Both the position numbers and the translations under genes were made by a program. From Eledone cirrhosa (Eukaryota; Mollusca; Cephalopoda; Octopoda; Eledonidae): a stretch of DNA of 64,000 nucleotides. The DNA lies in the NCBI GenBank assembly GCA_964016885.1, contig OZ024742.1, forward strand, positions 114,277,939 through 114,341,938. The letters run 5' to 3'. The notes beneath the pieces are model-generated. The model was not told the origin of the DNA and ran no database searches. It worked only from the letters and a program-made list of their open reading frames with translations. This document shows, piece by piece, positions 10,340-24,816 of this stretch (the stretch's first letter is position 1; every line of letters starts with the position of its first letter).

Positions 10340-11299
10340 TACGATCTATACGTGGATATTTTACGTCTTGATATGGGAGCTAAGTATATGTTATGTTTAT
10401 ACCATTTCTTATTTGCATAGGTAAGTATATATTACCCGTATGTTTTGTGAAGGTACGTATAACTGCTCGTACGTATATTTGATTGTTTATGTTATGGCGT
10501 ATAATTTTATATATTCTGGTACATATGGTTTGGCTATGTGTATACGGGAGTTTTGCGTCTGTGTCAGTATGCAGGTTCGTACGTATGTAGGGTGTGTGTA
10601 TATGTGTATGTCATGTTTTGGTTGACTTACGTCTCCGAACATTCGTGTATTTACATGTAGGTATGTGTGTGCGCTTGTTATATACGTATTTATTTATTTA
10701 TATACGTTTATATAATTATTTATTTATTTGTATACACGCATACACACACACACATATTTATATGTGCGTGGTTTCGTTTACCTATGGTAAGTGTTTTGCG
10801 TATGCTTGTGTATGTAAGTATTTGTTTGCGTGTATGTATTTATTTATTTCTATTACTTCTGTATTGTATTTATTTACTTTGTTCTTAACTCTGTAGCGGA
10901 GATTCATTCGGTCTCCTAGTTAGCATTTTAGTCTACGACTTCTGCTATACCATTTACGTGGTTTTGTCTTTGCGTGCTATTATTCTCCACGCTCCACATA
11001 TGACGTATTATCTTCGTTTTTTTTGTTTATTGCCAGCGAACGTCTCTATGAACCACCTAAGAGAACATTAGTCTACGACCTCTTTTATACCATAAACGTG
11101 GTTCTGTCTTTGCGCGTAATTGTTTTTCACCGCTCCTATTAATGACGTATTATATTCGTTTTTTCCCGTTCTTTGCCAGCGAACGTTTCCACGAGCCAAA
11201 TTATCGTCTTCCTGTCTTTCTCCGGTTGCAACGTTTTTTGAAATATCCACTTCTGCGTTTACAGATTGACTTTGTTAGTCTCAGAAGTTCCCGTTAAGC
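10340..11299. other. Probable PLE 3' region, non-coding
   Basis: AT- and GT-rich DNA downstream of the PLE fragment. Two internal near-repeats of about 150 bp (around 10,925-11,045 and 11,070-11,180, both with CTACGACxTCTxxTATACCAT and GCCAGCGAACGT) suggest a degenerate tandem duplication. No gene. Confidence 0.5.
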
Positions 11300-11385
11300 A
11301 GCGATTCTTTGCTTAAATTTTAATCTGTTATTTTAATAAATATTTGCTCTACGGTTCTTATATATTTGATATACATGTATCCCTT
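11300..11385. repeat. F9 repeat copy
   Basis: Matches 1-100 in reverse orientation (GCTTAAATTTTAATCTGTTA through ACGGTTCTTATATATTTGA). It probably marks the end of the PLE-associated region. Confidence 0.6.
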
Positions 11386-12370
11386 ATCGAGCCCTCTTTG
11401 GATTTAAGTCTTCAAATTTATTATTATCCTAAACTGACAGTAGTCCGTTTAGTAATATTGTTGTCGTCGTGTTTTCGTTGGCAATCGTCTGTTTACGACA
11501 GTACAGCGCGGCTCTACTTTATTTAACTGAGATAAAACTTATATGAGCATGAACAGTAGATCATTACGCATCTTCTGGCTTAAAAATATAGAAGTTTGGT
11601 CCAGCGGGAAAAAGTTTATAATCAAAGTTTACTGATAAATCTTGTGTTCAACATTGAGTAGTAAGCGTGACGCTAGGGGAGGTAATTACGAGGTAATTAC
11701 AAGGGGAGGTATTCTAATATATTTCAAATTGTATTTTTAACTAAATTCATTTATCATAGTCTAATATCTTAAAAATAGGTGAGTACTCGACGATGATGAC
11801 CCATGTCCCCGCCATGTGGAGGGGATGCTTAGGAGCCATCCAGATATCATGTGACCTTTTTTGGTTCGCGGTGTCCACATGATATCTGGATGGCCCTTTA
11901 TACTAATTAGTCATGTATCTGCATAAAAATTATACCAGATCATTCTGATTAATGGCTTGAAATCTTTTACAAAATTAGTATGAGCAACTAAGAGGTCATC
12001 AATAGAAATAGAATTACTTTTTCAAGTTTTCATGCACAGCATTTTTGGGGATTTTAAATAAAAGTTAATATCATAATTCTTATTTTGTATACCCACATTG
12101 CAGAAACATGACAATCCTATATAAAGGTCGTAGACAGCAGTATCAGTTTTTATCCGTAACACCATTGAAATGTACAGGTTTCACCAATTCACTATTATGC
12201 ACTAATCATCTCAAATGCATTCATGATTTACTAGCTTTGTCATTAAGCTAGTTGCCTCAACTAGATTGCAATTATACTCAAAAGAACTTTAAAATGTCAA
12301 TCACTTGTCAGTAATTCACTATGATCTTTTAATTATTAGATAGTTGTTGCTTGCATTGCCTTAAACAATA
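11386..12370. other. No recognised gene; one hairpin
   Basis: AT-rich. A perfect 19-bp inverted repeat (11,835-11,853 and 11,876-11,894) with a 22-nt spacer is the only structure seen. Confidence 0.5.
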
Positions 12371-13400
12371 GTAGACCAGATAGAAAAATGCGTACAGCAA
12401 AAAAAATAATATTATTGGAATATAAACCTTTAAAAATACAGGACAAGAAACTAAAATAAAACTTTAAAAGAATAGGACAAGAAACTAAGACAAAACTTTA
12501 AAGAATAGGACAAGAAAGAAAAAATTTACAATAATAATAGTTGAACATTTTTTTTATTCGTTTCCTGTGCTATGCCCCAGTATCTTCTTGATTAGTGCAT
12601 AATAATTGTCATGCTCTCATTGTGCGTTGCCCCTGAGCGGTTGGTTCTGGTTGGGGTTGGTTGGCTTAGCAGTTCTGCTCCGTCAGAATGACCAGTGCAA
12701 GAAGAATTGGCCGATGCAGCTGCCGGTCTCCTCCAAGAATGCATTTCTGGTCCCGCAACACCAGACGAAGATCGAGAAGACGACCGGGACAAGATGTCGA
12801 CTCTGACCACCGACTACGGCACCTCCCTCAACCACCGGTCCTCCCTCCCTCTGTCCCGTCATCCCTCCAGTCCTCCTGCACCCCCTTCCTGTACCAGAAA
12901 GCTGTGGCACGCATTCATCTGGACTTCGGACTTGAACTCAAGGACAAGATGCAAGGAGAAGATCGACGGGTTGGTCATGATCAAGGATGAGCGGGACGAC
13001 AAGACCCTCCGCTGCTACTCAAGATCTGTGCTCATGGGCCCATGGGTCCATTCACATTATGCATGACACATGAGGTGTGTCGCTGAATGAATAAATAGGA
13101 GTATGGTTATGGCCCAATTGGTGTTCAAACCAGGATCAAATTATCCCCCGGTCTGACGACGACCTCTGAATGCGGAACCCAGAGCCTATGAATGTGGAAC
13201 TCGATTTTTTACCAATAAAAATGTTGCCACTAATATTATTGTACATTTTTTTATTTCTTTTCCAATTCTTTAAAGTTTTATCTTAGTTTCTTGTCCTGTT
13301 GTTTTAAAGTTTTATTTTAGTTTCTTGTCCTGTATTTTTAAAGCTTTATATTCCAACAATATAACTTTTTTTTGCTGTACGCATTTTTCTATCTGGTTAC
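12371..13400. mobile_element. Foldback element with ~170-bp inverted repeats
   Basis: 12,371-12,540 and 13,227-13,400 are near-identical inverted repeats. They start with GTAGACCAGATAG and contain roughly 34-bp direct subrepeats with AGGACAAGAAACTAA. The interior (12,600-13,080) is GC-rich, unlike everything nearby. No transposase is recognisable. The right end abuts (TA)n, so a TA target duplication cannot be told apart. It resembles a non-autonomous long-TIR or foldback transposon, perhaps carrying captured DNA. Confidence 0.75.
12600..13080 (+). other. GC-rich interior of the foldback element
   Basis: An open frame of 123 codons (12,695-13,066) and overlapping frames on both strands reflect the high GC content. 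The frame is Ser/Pro/Arg/Asp-rich with no motif that I recognise, so I do not call a gene. Captured exon sequence is a possibility, not a conclusion. Confidence 0.4.
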
Positions 13401-13592
<192 letters not shown>

Positions 13593-13835
13593 AAGCAGTG
13601 AATATTTGGGTACGCGTATCCTTGTGTTTACCACTTTAATCTATGTGTTCGGCTGTGTGATGTTGGTAGCGGGGGAATAAGAGTTACGTATATAGATAAC
13701 GTCTAAGAGATAGTAATAAAGTCTGGGCATACGTATGTGGTTATTATTCTTAACATTCGAACGTTATCTACATCTGCTGCTGCTGCTTCTACTGTGGACG
13801 ATGATGAGGATGAGGATAATGACGATGGTGATTAT

Positions 13836-14016
13836 GATAATAATATTTTTTTCTACTTTTAGCACAAGGCCAGCAATTATCCAGTGCATTACTGGTACTT
13901 TATTTTATCGAGGCCGTAAGGATGAACGGCAAAGTGAACTAAGGCGGGATTTGAACTCAGAATGGCAAGGGCCGTAACTCTATGCGTCTGACTCTCTACC
14001 GATACTGCCAATCCAA
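13836..14016 (-). mobile_element. Octopus-type tRNA-derived SINE
   Basis: Reverse orientation: GGATTGGCAGTATCGGTAGA (A-box region), GAGTTCAAATCCCGCC (B-box region), the CGATAAAATAAAGTACCAGT body, and a GGCCTTGTGC 3' end followed by a GTAGAAA-like tail. It shares this layout with the copies at 39.5, 40.9, 47.0, 50.3 and 60.7 kb. Confidence 0.9.
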
Positions 14017-15285
14017 TGATGGTGAATACAAAAGTTTTATGGTCATGAAGGTTTTTATGATGGTGGATTTAGTGGGAGTAACATGGTGGAGTGTAACTAG
14101 AAGAAGGATGACGCTTCTTAATTAAAAAAGCCCACCGAATAAAGCAAATATCTGACAATAAATTTTAAAGAACAAACATTATTGACATCTCTTTTAATTG
14201 TTTGAATTTATATCCCCCACCCGTTCTCAATCTTTCTCTCTCTTTTTCTCGGTATTATCAGATCTAAATGATTACATTTTTGCTATTACACCACAAATCA
14301 AATTTACATGCATACTAACAACCTTCCAGCTTTCGAACCGGTCTGTAGTAGGCTCAAATCTATTCCTATGTCCTATATTTTAATCTGTCATTATGAACAT
14401 TTTCCTCAGAATAAAGGATAAAAGTTTTTTTTTATATATTGCATATCTTTGCTGCAGTAGCTGCTTCTGTTTCTGTTAGTGGTGTTAATGCTTCTGTTTC
14501 TGTACTGCTGTTAATACTTTTGTCTTTGTTGCCGTTGTTCTGCTTATGTTGCGGTTATTGTTGCTGCTGTGGCCGCTGCTGCTGATATGTGTGTTGATGC
14601 TGTTAGTAATGAAGGTGACAGCATTGTGGTAGCGTCTGCACTAGCTGCTGCCAGTAAAATGTCTAACGCAGTAAAATGTCGTAGCCGTTATGTCGTATAC
14701 TGTACTAAAGAGATTTAACACCTTGATAAAATATAAAAATTGGTTCATTTTCAGAGAGACTGCAACTATCAATTGTCTAAAGAATATTATTTCTTACGAT
14801 TTATATTTAATTTTCTGCTCACGACGTTTCAATAGGTGATTGCATTCTGTAACGTAGTATTTATCAGCAAACATTCAAATCCAGTAAGTTCTCAAAGATA
14901 AATTTTAGTCATGAAAACCAAAGTCTAATAAATTCACTTCACATTTATTATTCATGGCTTGCACTCACTTATGTTGTTTGTGACCAGATATTTGACACAG
15001 TTCCATAGCTAATCAGTTGAAATATGTTAGTTACTATGTCGCAAAGATTGTGATTAAAATGTCTGACGTCAGTAAAAATAATGATATATTGTAATTACTA
15101 GAATATTTCGTAATATATTTTCACGATGATATCCCAACTGGCTCATGTGGATATGAGATAGCGACAAATTCAAAAATTACTTTCATAAAAATTCTGTTTT
15201 CTAATATAGTATACGCAATTCAGTTCGTGTAATAAGTATTTTTGCTGTCTCTATTGACAAATGTTCTATAGCTGTTGATATATAT
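14017..15285. other. No recognised gene
   Basis: AT-rich sequence with a degenerate TGCTGT/TTCTGT trinucleotide-like patch near 14,455-14,640. Confidence 0.5.
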
Positions 15286-15291
15286 ATATAT

Positions 15292-16168
15292 ATATAACGA
15301 AGGAAATGTGGTAAGGAACCAGGTGGACCATAACGCACCAAAGCGTTTGGGCGGGGTGGATTCTGAATTTATTTTTCCGTATTCTACCTTTACTTCGTAC
15401 GAACTTTCATGTAGCTTGTTTTAGATCTTTTAGAGTTAGCATTAGTATATATTTTTCTCGGGACTCAGAATTATTATCTCGTACAAGTTCACTTTGCTGC
15501 ACTGGGTGGTTGGTGGCATTGTACCCGGAATGGAAACCTTTATTGTTTATTTCGTGGTAGTCTCTTTAGTATTTTGGCCCCTTTTGTTGACCCGTCACCG
15601 TATCATTTACGTACTTATACCTCTTAAAAGGGTCCTTGCCTATACCGTCCCACCTAGTTCTTTTACTTATTTCGTTATTTCTTTATTTCTTTCTTTACTT
15701 CTTTCTTTCTTTATTTATTTATTCTAGCCTAACAATAGCTAGAGACCTAGGTCGTAGAATTTAATTTACTTTACTTTTTTCTTTACACTTATTTGCTTTT
15801 CTTCACTCTCAGTATTTTTTCTTTCCTATATATTTCTACCCCCATTGTTCTACCTACCGTTCCGACTTCCTCCCCCTCCCCCTCCCCTGTATCTTCTTTG
15901 ACCTCATGCCCAGCTGTAGCTGGCACTACCAACGCTTGATTGGGTCTACTCCACCCTCTCCCCTCTTTCTCCTAGTGGCAGGTTTAGCCACCATCTCCCC
16001 TACTAATTTGTAACCACAGAATTACTACTGATTTTTGACAATCACTTTGACCATATATGGAATTACCCCTTGAGAAGATCGGCTATTTAAATAGCAGGAT
16101 AAATTTTCATTTAGTCCAGAATTAGCCGTCGAAACGGCTTGAGCTCAGCTGTCGGGGTCTTACTGGTT
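15292..16168 (+). repeat. F10 PLE-associated terminal region
   Basis: It starts with TAACGAAGGAAATGTGGTAAG, the inverse of 9,605-9,640, and ends with the GCCGTCGAAACGGCTTGAG segment shared with 9,465-9,490. About 870 bp, pyrimidine-rich in the middle, no ORF motif. The repeat also flanks the PLE fragment at 9.7 kb, so it is probably a PLE pseudo-LTR and 3' region. Confidence 0.55.
16065..16158 (+). ncRNA. Degenerate hammerhead, F10
   Basis: Stem I ACCCC (16065-16069) pairs with GGGGT (16154-16158). Stem II GA-CGGCTA/TAGCCG-TC brackets a long loop. GAAA at 16131-16134. Stem III ACGGCT/AGCTGT is six pairs, with a GTC cleavage triplet ending at 16153. The core reads TTGAGAA instead of CUGANGA (two changes), so this copy is probably inactive. 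Stem III covaries with the copy at 9.5 kb (AGTCGT). Confidence 0.5.
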
Positions 16169-16212
<44 letters not shown>

Positions 16213-16236
16213 TGTATATATAAATATATATATATA

Positions 16237-16290
<54 letters not shown>
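16169..16290. repeat. (TA)n microsatellite
   Basis: TA tract with a central GATGTA interruption. Confidence 0.95.
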
Positions 16291-16294
<4 letters not shown>

Positions 16295-16379
16295 TAAGTT
16301 AAACATGTACATCCACATATGTATACTGAAATACTAGTATGCATATGAATACACACACGTATACATATGTAGATGTACC

Positions 16380-16712
16380 GAGTTTTTCACTGGTCACTTT
16401 ACTGTGAGTGTCCAGCTATTCTGTATGTAAACACACAGACAAACCGGTTTTTAGAGTCATACTGGTTTTTGAGGAAACACCTTTCCTCTATTCTCCAGAA
16501 AGCCAGACAAGGAATATTGAACTAGTTTCGATGTTGTTACATCTCATCAGCAATATTTACCTATCTTCCGGCCTCTCTAGAGAATCGTAAAAGCACATAT
16601 CGTTATATGCTTTTTCTATGAAAATTAGTAGTGGGCAGACTAATTTGCATAGAGCGTGAGTACGTACCGGTTCAACGGAGACGATAAAAACAAATAACGA
16701 AACGAAATTAAA

Positions 16713-16716
<4 letters not shown>
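16380..16716 (-). mobile_element. Divergent F2 unit
   Basis: It keeps the F2 order on the minus strand: a terminal region, the ATGCAAATTAG-like block, a hammerhead, and a GTCxGG block. It is diverged enough to make its ribozyme an independent test of base pairing. Ends at (TA)n. Confidence 0.65.
16513..16557 (-). ncRNA. Hammerhead ribozyme, divergent F2 copy
   Basis: Stem I AATATTG (16557-16551) with CAATATT (16519-16513), seven Watson-Crick pairs. Core CTGATGA (16550-16544). Stem II GATGT/ACATC, five perfect pairs with an AACA loop. GAAA (16529-16526). ACTAGT stem III. H17 = T. Stem I and II bases differ from the other F2 copies but pairing is kept. Confidence 0.88.

Positions 16717-16717
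<1 letters not shown>

Positions 16718-16760
<43 letters not shown>
16718..16760. repeat. (TA)n microsatellite
   Basis: TA tract ending the F2 unit. Confidence 0.95.
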
Positions 16761-16764
<4 letters not shown>

Positions 16765-16799
16765 AAAGTATGTACATTTGATAAAATATATACATCATC

Positions 16800-17165
16800 T
16801 CTTCTCCTAATGACCATAATCAAACACACAAAAAAAAACAATTAAACAAGGCTATAAGATTAAAAGGTACCTATGAAGAAACAATAGATAAATAAACGAC
16901 AGCTATCTATCCGCGATCAACAGCTATAGAATATTTACCCACCATTTCTAATAGCACGGGAAAATCGATTAAATATATAGTCAACCATACACAATTAGTT
17001 ATGAAATCAAAGTTAGAAGAAGAAATATATATACACATAGCAAAATTATGTTTCTACACCATGAGGTTTCATTCGCTTTTTGGAAATATCCGATCAACGA
17101 TAAATTCACGAGTTTTGAAATCATCAGGAAACAAACTCACTTGGAGGGAGATTTTTCTTAAATGA
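16800..17165 (+). repeat. Unidentified repeat, copy 1
   Basis: About 330 bp similar to 39,850-40,140 (TAAACxAGGCTATAAGATT, AAACGACAGCxATCTAT, CAACCATACACAATTAG). The second copy leads into a PLE GIY-YIG fragment, so this may be an internal PLE segment. Neither copy has an intact frame. Confidence 0.6.
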
Positions 17166-17204
17166 TCCCCGCCAGAAACTAATTCAAAATGGCTAAGAAC
17201 TGTA

Positions 17205-17867
<663 letters not shown>

Positions 17868-17938
<71 letters not shown>

Positions 17939-17942
17939 TATA

Positions 17943-17992
<50 letters not shown>

Positions 17993-18030
17993 TATACATA
18001 TATATATACATATACATACATATATTCGCC
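17868..18030. repeat. (TA)n with a (CT)n block
   Basis: TA tract containing CTCTCTCTCTCTCTCT near 17,945-17,960, on the right side of F1 copy 3. Confidence 0.95.
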
Positions 18031-18790
18031 CCACATGGCTGAATACGATAAATGTGATCTGTGTTTTTCGAATATTAATAATAATATTCGATTAGTTGGC
18101 AATTATGAAAACACCTTATTTTGTAAAACCATCTTAGTAGAATGAGTCCTTCATTCTTGGTCTTGTGTCGACATGTAAATAGAATTGGAGAGGCTAATGT
18201 TTGAACATATAGGATATTTTCTAATATATACAGTGACTGATCGGCCTGATTTTCATATTAGCAGACTGGCAGATCAGTTAGATCTACATATTAGCAGATC
18301 CACTGATCAGCCAATATTTGCATATCAGCAGACAGGCCAGTCAGTTTCCTGCATATGGATGTTCGCTGTTCATGGTTGAATGAAATAAATGCAATCTGAA
18401 TTTTTTCGAATATTAATAATAATATTCGATTCGTTTGCAATTATGCATACAGCCACTTTGTTAAAGCCATGTCAGTAGAATGATCCCCTCATTATTGTAT
18501 ATGTGTTGGCATGTAATCAGAACTGCAGACACTAATGACTGATCAGCAAGTCTGCTAATATGCAAATCAGGCCGATCAGTCACTGTATATTTTATAAAAT
18601 ATCATATATTTTCTCTAGCTCTGACAGTTGGAAGATGAACAGTTAACCACACTGATGAAGGCTAATACCCTGAAACATTAGAATCTCCGGTTCTCTTTAC
18701 ATGCCAACACAAGAGCAAGAATGAGGGACTCATTCTACTGACATGGCCTTTTTCACAATTGTAAACGAATCGAATATTATTATTAATACA
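18031..18790. repeat. F6 foldback repeat
   Basis: Direct and inverted copies of a roughly 100-bp segment with TCGAATATTAATAATAATATTCGAT (18,068 and 18,408). Inverted CAGTGACTGATCGGCCTGAT occurs at 18,231 and 18,590. The interior has several GATCAGxxAGAT / TATTAGCAGA subrepeats. Nearby CTGATGA (18,652) and GAAA (18,672) are 13 nt apart with an AGG/CCT stem, but no adjacent stem I pairs, so a ribozyme is only possible. Confidence 0.65.
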
Positions 18791-18807
18791 CGAAGAACTC
18801 ATATTAC

Positions 18808-18810
<3 letters not shown>

Positions 18811-18846
<36 letters not shown>
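18811..18846. repeat. (TA)n microsatellite
   Basis: Short TA tract to the right of F6. Confidence 0.9.
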
Positions 18847-18849
<3 letters not shown>

Positions 18850-18851
<2 letters not shown>

Positions 18852-19855
18852 GTAATGTAAAATATTATAGTACAATAGAGTCAACAAAGATTCTAAAATA
18901 AGAGGAAATAGTTTTTACAAAGTGTAAATAATTATAAAATCCAAACAAATAAACAGAAAGAAAAAAGTTGATAAAATGTTTTAAAAAGTATGAGTATGTT
19001 TACGGAAAATGAATAATTCTAATTCTAATGCGAGTACCTGTGAATGTTTATATTAAGTTTAAGTTTACGGCCTTATCACAAGCTCCACGGACTCATCGCT
19101 CTCCAGTTCCCGGGATTAAAAAAAAAACAATAACAAAAACATTTTACACTTCCCAGAACATTCAAAATATGAAAAATAGGGGAATATTTCTTTGATTAGG
19201 TTCAAATTATTCCAAGTACTCACGATAGGGAATCAAATCCCGGCGTCTAAATCGTTAATACAAGGGATATAGGCGGCCGATCCCTGATGTAACCCATACC
19301 AGATAATAAGGGCAACCGATAGCAGCATTCGTGACACAATAGATCGTATTCACTCACAACGTTACATGCGGCTCATGGCAATACCAGTAACAAAAATACA
19401 TGTAGCAACACTAACAAAGAACGCAATAGTATATAGTGAAATGTAGATGAATTATAACGGTAATTGAATTAATCGAAGTAGATCACTGTATTAATAAGTA
19501 AAAACGTAAGCAATTAGTTGAAAGGAATTAATTAAATAAGTACGCAATTGGTATGGAGTCAATATGGAATGCAATATGAAATATTCCAAATTCAAAATGA
19601 AATATTAATAAAAAATATACGTATTATGTGTCATAGTACATAAAACATAATAAGTAATACTTAATATAAATATCATAATATAGATGAATTTTAAAAGGGA
19701 AATAAATTACAAAGAGTGGATGATGATGACACTAAGCAAACGAATATAATTATTTGAAGAAGTTGCTAATTGATATTTAAAATGATGTACAACTACATAG
19801 GGACTATAATAAAATATAAGGTTAAATACAATGTATATGCCGCAACACATAACAC
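18850..19855. other. No recognised gene
   Basis: AT-rich. Around 19,210-19,330 there is faintly tRNA-like sequence on the minus strand (GGGATTTGATTCCC), too degenerate to call. Confidence 0.45.
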
Positions 19856-19856
19856 C

Positions 19857-20135
<279 letters not shown>

Positions 20136-20159
20136 GAAATATATATATATATATATATG

Positions 20160-20810
20160 TATATGCATGTATACATGTGTATGAATATGCGCGGGGACAT
20201 AGAAATAATCGAGCAGGATACCGATTGCACAGTTAAACCATTGGGAGTGACGGACCCTAGCCTATGTCAGGCTATTCTTGTCGGAGAAGGCAACTCAAGA
20301 AACTGGGATAACTGCAGCATAAAAGCTGTGGCACAGTAGTTACCCATGATGTTGATCTGTTCTTCTTTTCGGGTTTTAGCTACTGTCACCCAATGGGACT
20401 GGCTCAGTGCACAGTCTTTTCTCACTTAAAAAAAGATTCATGCCTAAGCATTGCACGATAGCAAGAATTGATAACTATTAATAATATAATATTATGCAAT
20501 GGCCAAAAGCAATACGAGGGGACGGACATAACTATATATATACAGTGGCGGACTAGGTCAAACAATGGTGGTTGCCAGGAGAAGAAGGAGGCCCACCTAC
20601 ATATAGATTACTATAATTTAATTGTTATAAAGACTAAATGATATATTCCAAGAAATAGATAAGTGGAAACAAAACAGTACAATCAAGTTTTTGCAGAAAA
20701 TATCAATCCTTCTCCAATGGAGAATACGATGTATATTGCGAAATCCTTCCAGATACTTTCAATAATGACCATCTGACTTACTAAAAATCTAAAAATATGC
20801 ACGAACTCCC
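20160..20810. other. No recognised gene
   Basis: Mixed-composition DNA without recognisable coding or repeat homology in the window. Confidence 0.45.
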
Positions 20811-20811
20811 A

Positions 20812-21720
<909 letters not shown>

Positions 21721-22189
21721 GAAAGATTTGAATGGATACAGTTTAGTTGAAAGGAATTTATTGACACGTGTTTCTATAACAGTTACATAACCTGAAAACA
21801 GCTGCTATCTACAAAGTATTATGCAGACAATCAATATGTCAATGTTATTATTTACTGTCATTTCATCAGAATAATATTACTGAGGCCCTGTTTGGTTTTT
21901 CTAGAGAATCTTAGGAGAGAGGCGTGAAGTTGTTAGAAGAATAGTTGAGGGAGTGGTTTTTTGATAGCAGTGAGAATTTTTGGTGGCAGTGAGTAATTAG
22001 ATTCCCATCTGTTGTTTTGACATTTTTATAGAATATATTATTGGTTACTTTTCTAAATCTATAGAGGGATTAGAGATAGTAAAGATATGCGTGGTTGGTT
22101 TTGTGTTTGCACTTAATTAACATTCAGACTTAAATTTCTTCTTTCCAGTGTACGTATCCTTTCACCCACGCATTCTCACACAAACATAA
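21721..22189. other. No recognised gene
   Basis: AT-rich DNA, possibly the 3' untranslated part of the minus-strand PLE to the right, without recognisable motifs. Confidence 0.4.
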
Positions 22190-22441
22190 TTGCACCCCTC
22201 TACAAAATACATATACTCACATTCACATAGTAACATGTTCATACTTACATACATATACACATGCATACATATATATATACACACATGTATTCATGTACAT
22301 ACATACACGTTCATGTGTGTACATTTTCATACTCAACTTATCTTTATATACACACGTATAGACACACACATATATACATACATCCTCTAGTCTATGGGTA
22401 CATATATACATATACATATACATCCATATATATATATATAC

Positions 22442-22512
<71 letters not shown>

Positions 22513-22615
22513 AGCACTTTAATACATGAATACACTTACATCTAACTATACACATCAAACATATATATATATTTACTTATTTATATACATTTTCACATAT
22601 ATATATATATACTTA
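22190..22615. repeat. (CATA)n / (TA)n low-complexity block
   Basis: Mixed ACACAT, CATACA and TATATA repeats. YIYIHT-type frames here are artefacts. Confidence 0.85.
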
Positions 22616-22789
22616 TGGTCGCTTTTAGACACATTCATTATCGCATTTTTGCACCTATTCTCATCAGCATATCTTTTCATTATTAGTGTGGTAATTTGAG
22701 GTTATTAATTTACATATATATGTTGAGAAGAAATTATTTTTATATTTTTCTAACTAGATTGAGGTTTATATAGTTAGGGGGATGTCCCT

Positions 22790-23812
22790 CTTTTTATGTA
22801 ATATTCGGCTTGTAGTGGGAAAAAAGGGTTTTAGTTCGGTGACGGCAAAATAATGTTCGTTCAATTCTGTTATTCAGCAATTTCTTCTTGTGTGTGATTA
22901 TGTAATAAATCTCAAGATTACACAATTTGCAGAAATTTTGTTCTCCTGGAAAAGCTTTGGGTTTTAGCTAATTTCTCCCATTTTAGGGTAAACTTTTGAT
23001 CGCTATCCCTGAGCGTCCAAGCTTTTTCTGCTAAAGTTGTTACATTTCTTTGGCTCTGGTGTTTTATTGAGTAAGAATGCCTATATAATCAAGATTTAAA
23101 CGATGTTGCCGTTGATCCTACGTAATACCACTCGTTGCTTCCGGATTTAATGGTACACTTATAAATAATATTTTTTTCCAGGCAGTTATTGCCGAGGGGG
23201 CAGTCGTCACATCGGTGCAGTTACAGTTGTGTACGTTGGGTTTTCTCTGGAGTTGTATTGCGGACGAACTTAGGTGTTGTTTATTTATGTTCTGTAGTGT
23301 ATTGTCTACTGTTTTTTTTGTGTTCTTTGTACTTAAGTTTTTATTGTTTTCGTTTAACCTTCTAGTATTGATCTTTTTTATGTGTTGTTCAAGGTTTAAC
23401 GCTGTAGAGTATGACAGTCTTATTGTGGTAGGGTTTAGGATTTTGTGGTATTTGTGTGATGTAGGAACATGTCTCTTAATTATTTTAAAGAAGAGTACTG
23501 GTAAATTTGTACTAATGGAACTATTGTATTCGGGGTTATACCATAAGTACTCTTTGCATCGCTTTCTATTAGTTTTGTTTGTTGGTTTACTGGTGTGCAT
23601 ACTATGGTAGTAAGTGTGGTTTGGTGTTGCGTTATTATATCTACCTATGTGGGATTTATTTTGGGTGATTTGACTGTTCCCGTCTATATAATCTATTTTG
23701 TTGCTTTACTAAGGGCGTTATCGTAGTATTCGGCGTGTTCCTTAAATACTTGTATGTTAGAAGATAGACCCGAGATTCTAAGGGATATATTTTTAGGGAT
23801 AGATATAATTAT
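22790..23812 (-). pseudogene. Penelope-like element, C-terminal half
   Basis: Read leftwards from about 23,690: a segment after the reverse transcriptase (KSHIGRYNNATPN), the linker (KRCKEYLWYNPEYNSSI, KIIKRHVPTSHKYHKILN, RLSYSTALNLEQHI), a Cys cluster, then after a frameshift near 23,210 CPLGNNCLEKNIIYKCTIK and the GIY-YIG part YYVGSTATSFKS. It continues with WTLRDSDQKFTLKWEKLAK, a CKLC zinc-type motif and NNRIE. At least two frameshifts and several stops are present. This is the most complete GIY-YIG region in the window. The palm domain is not recognisable. Confidence 0.88.
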
Positions 23813-24320
<508 letters not shown>

Positions 24321-24403
24321 TACATATGGGAAAAAATGAAACGAAATTTCATTTCTCACTTTTAGTACGGCTGTTACTTAAATATAAATATGTATACGTA
24401 CAT

Positions 24404-24429
24404 AATAAGCTTGAAACTAGTACAGCGTT
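24404..24429 (+). ncRNA. Truncated hammerhead, F2
   Basis: AAGCTTGAAACTAGTACAGC keeps the 3' half (GAAA, CTAG, TA). The 5' half with the CUGANGA core is deleted. Confidence 0.6.
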
Positions 24430-24816
24430 CGTTTGTCAGTGTGGAACAAATGAGCAACGATGGTTGATAGACAATGTACGGCTTAATTCGGGATGGTTGT
24501 TTACAAACACACAGAACATTTAAATAAATGTTCGTTGAATCCATACGTACATATATATATATATATGTGTGCATGCATGTATATATACATACTACTGTAC
24601 GTCTGTATACATATGTGTGTGTACGTATACAGACTTATATTTAAGTAACAGCCGTAGTAAGATTGAGAAATGAAATTTCGTTTCCTTTTTTCCGTTTATC
24701 GTTTTCGGTGCGCCCGGCCGATTAACTCTCTCGATATGCAAATTAGGCTGCTCAGCCGTTAATATGCATAAGGAAAGTATATACTTTCAGACGTTAAATC
24801 ATCTGGCAGGAAGGTA

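Noticed and set aside
12695..13066. 123-codon frame as a host gene
   Set aside because: No recognisable domain; GC-rich DNA gives open frames in several phases on both strands.
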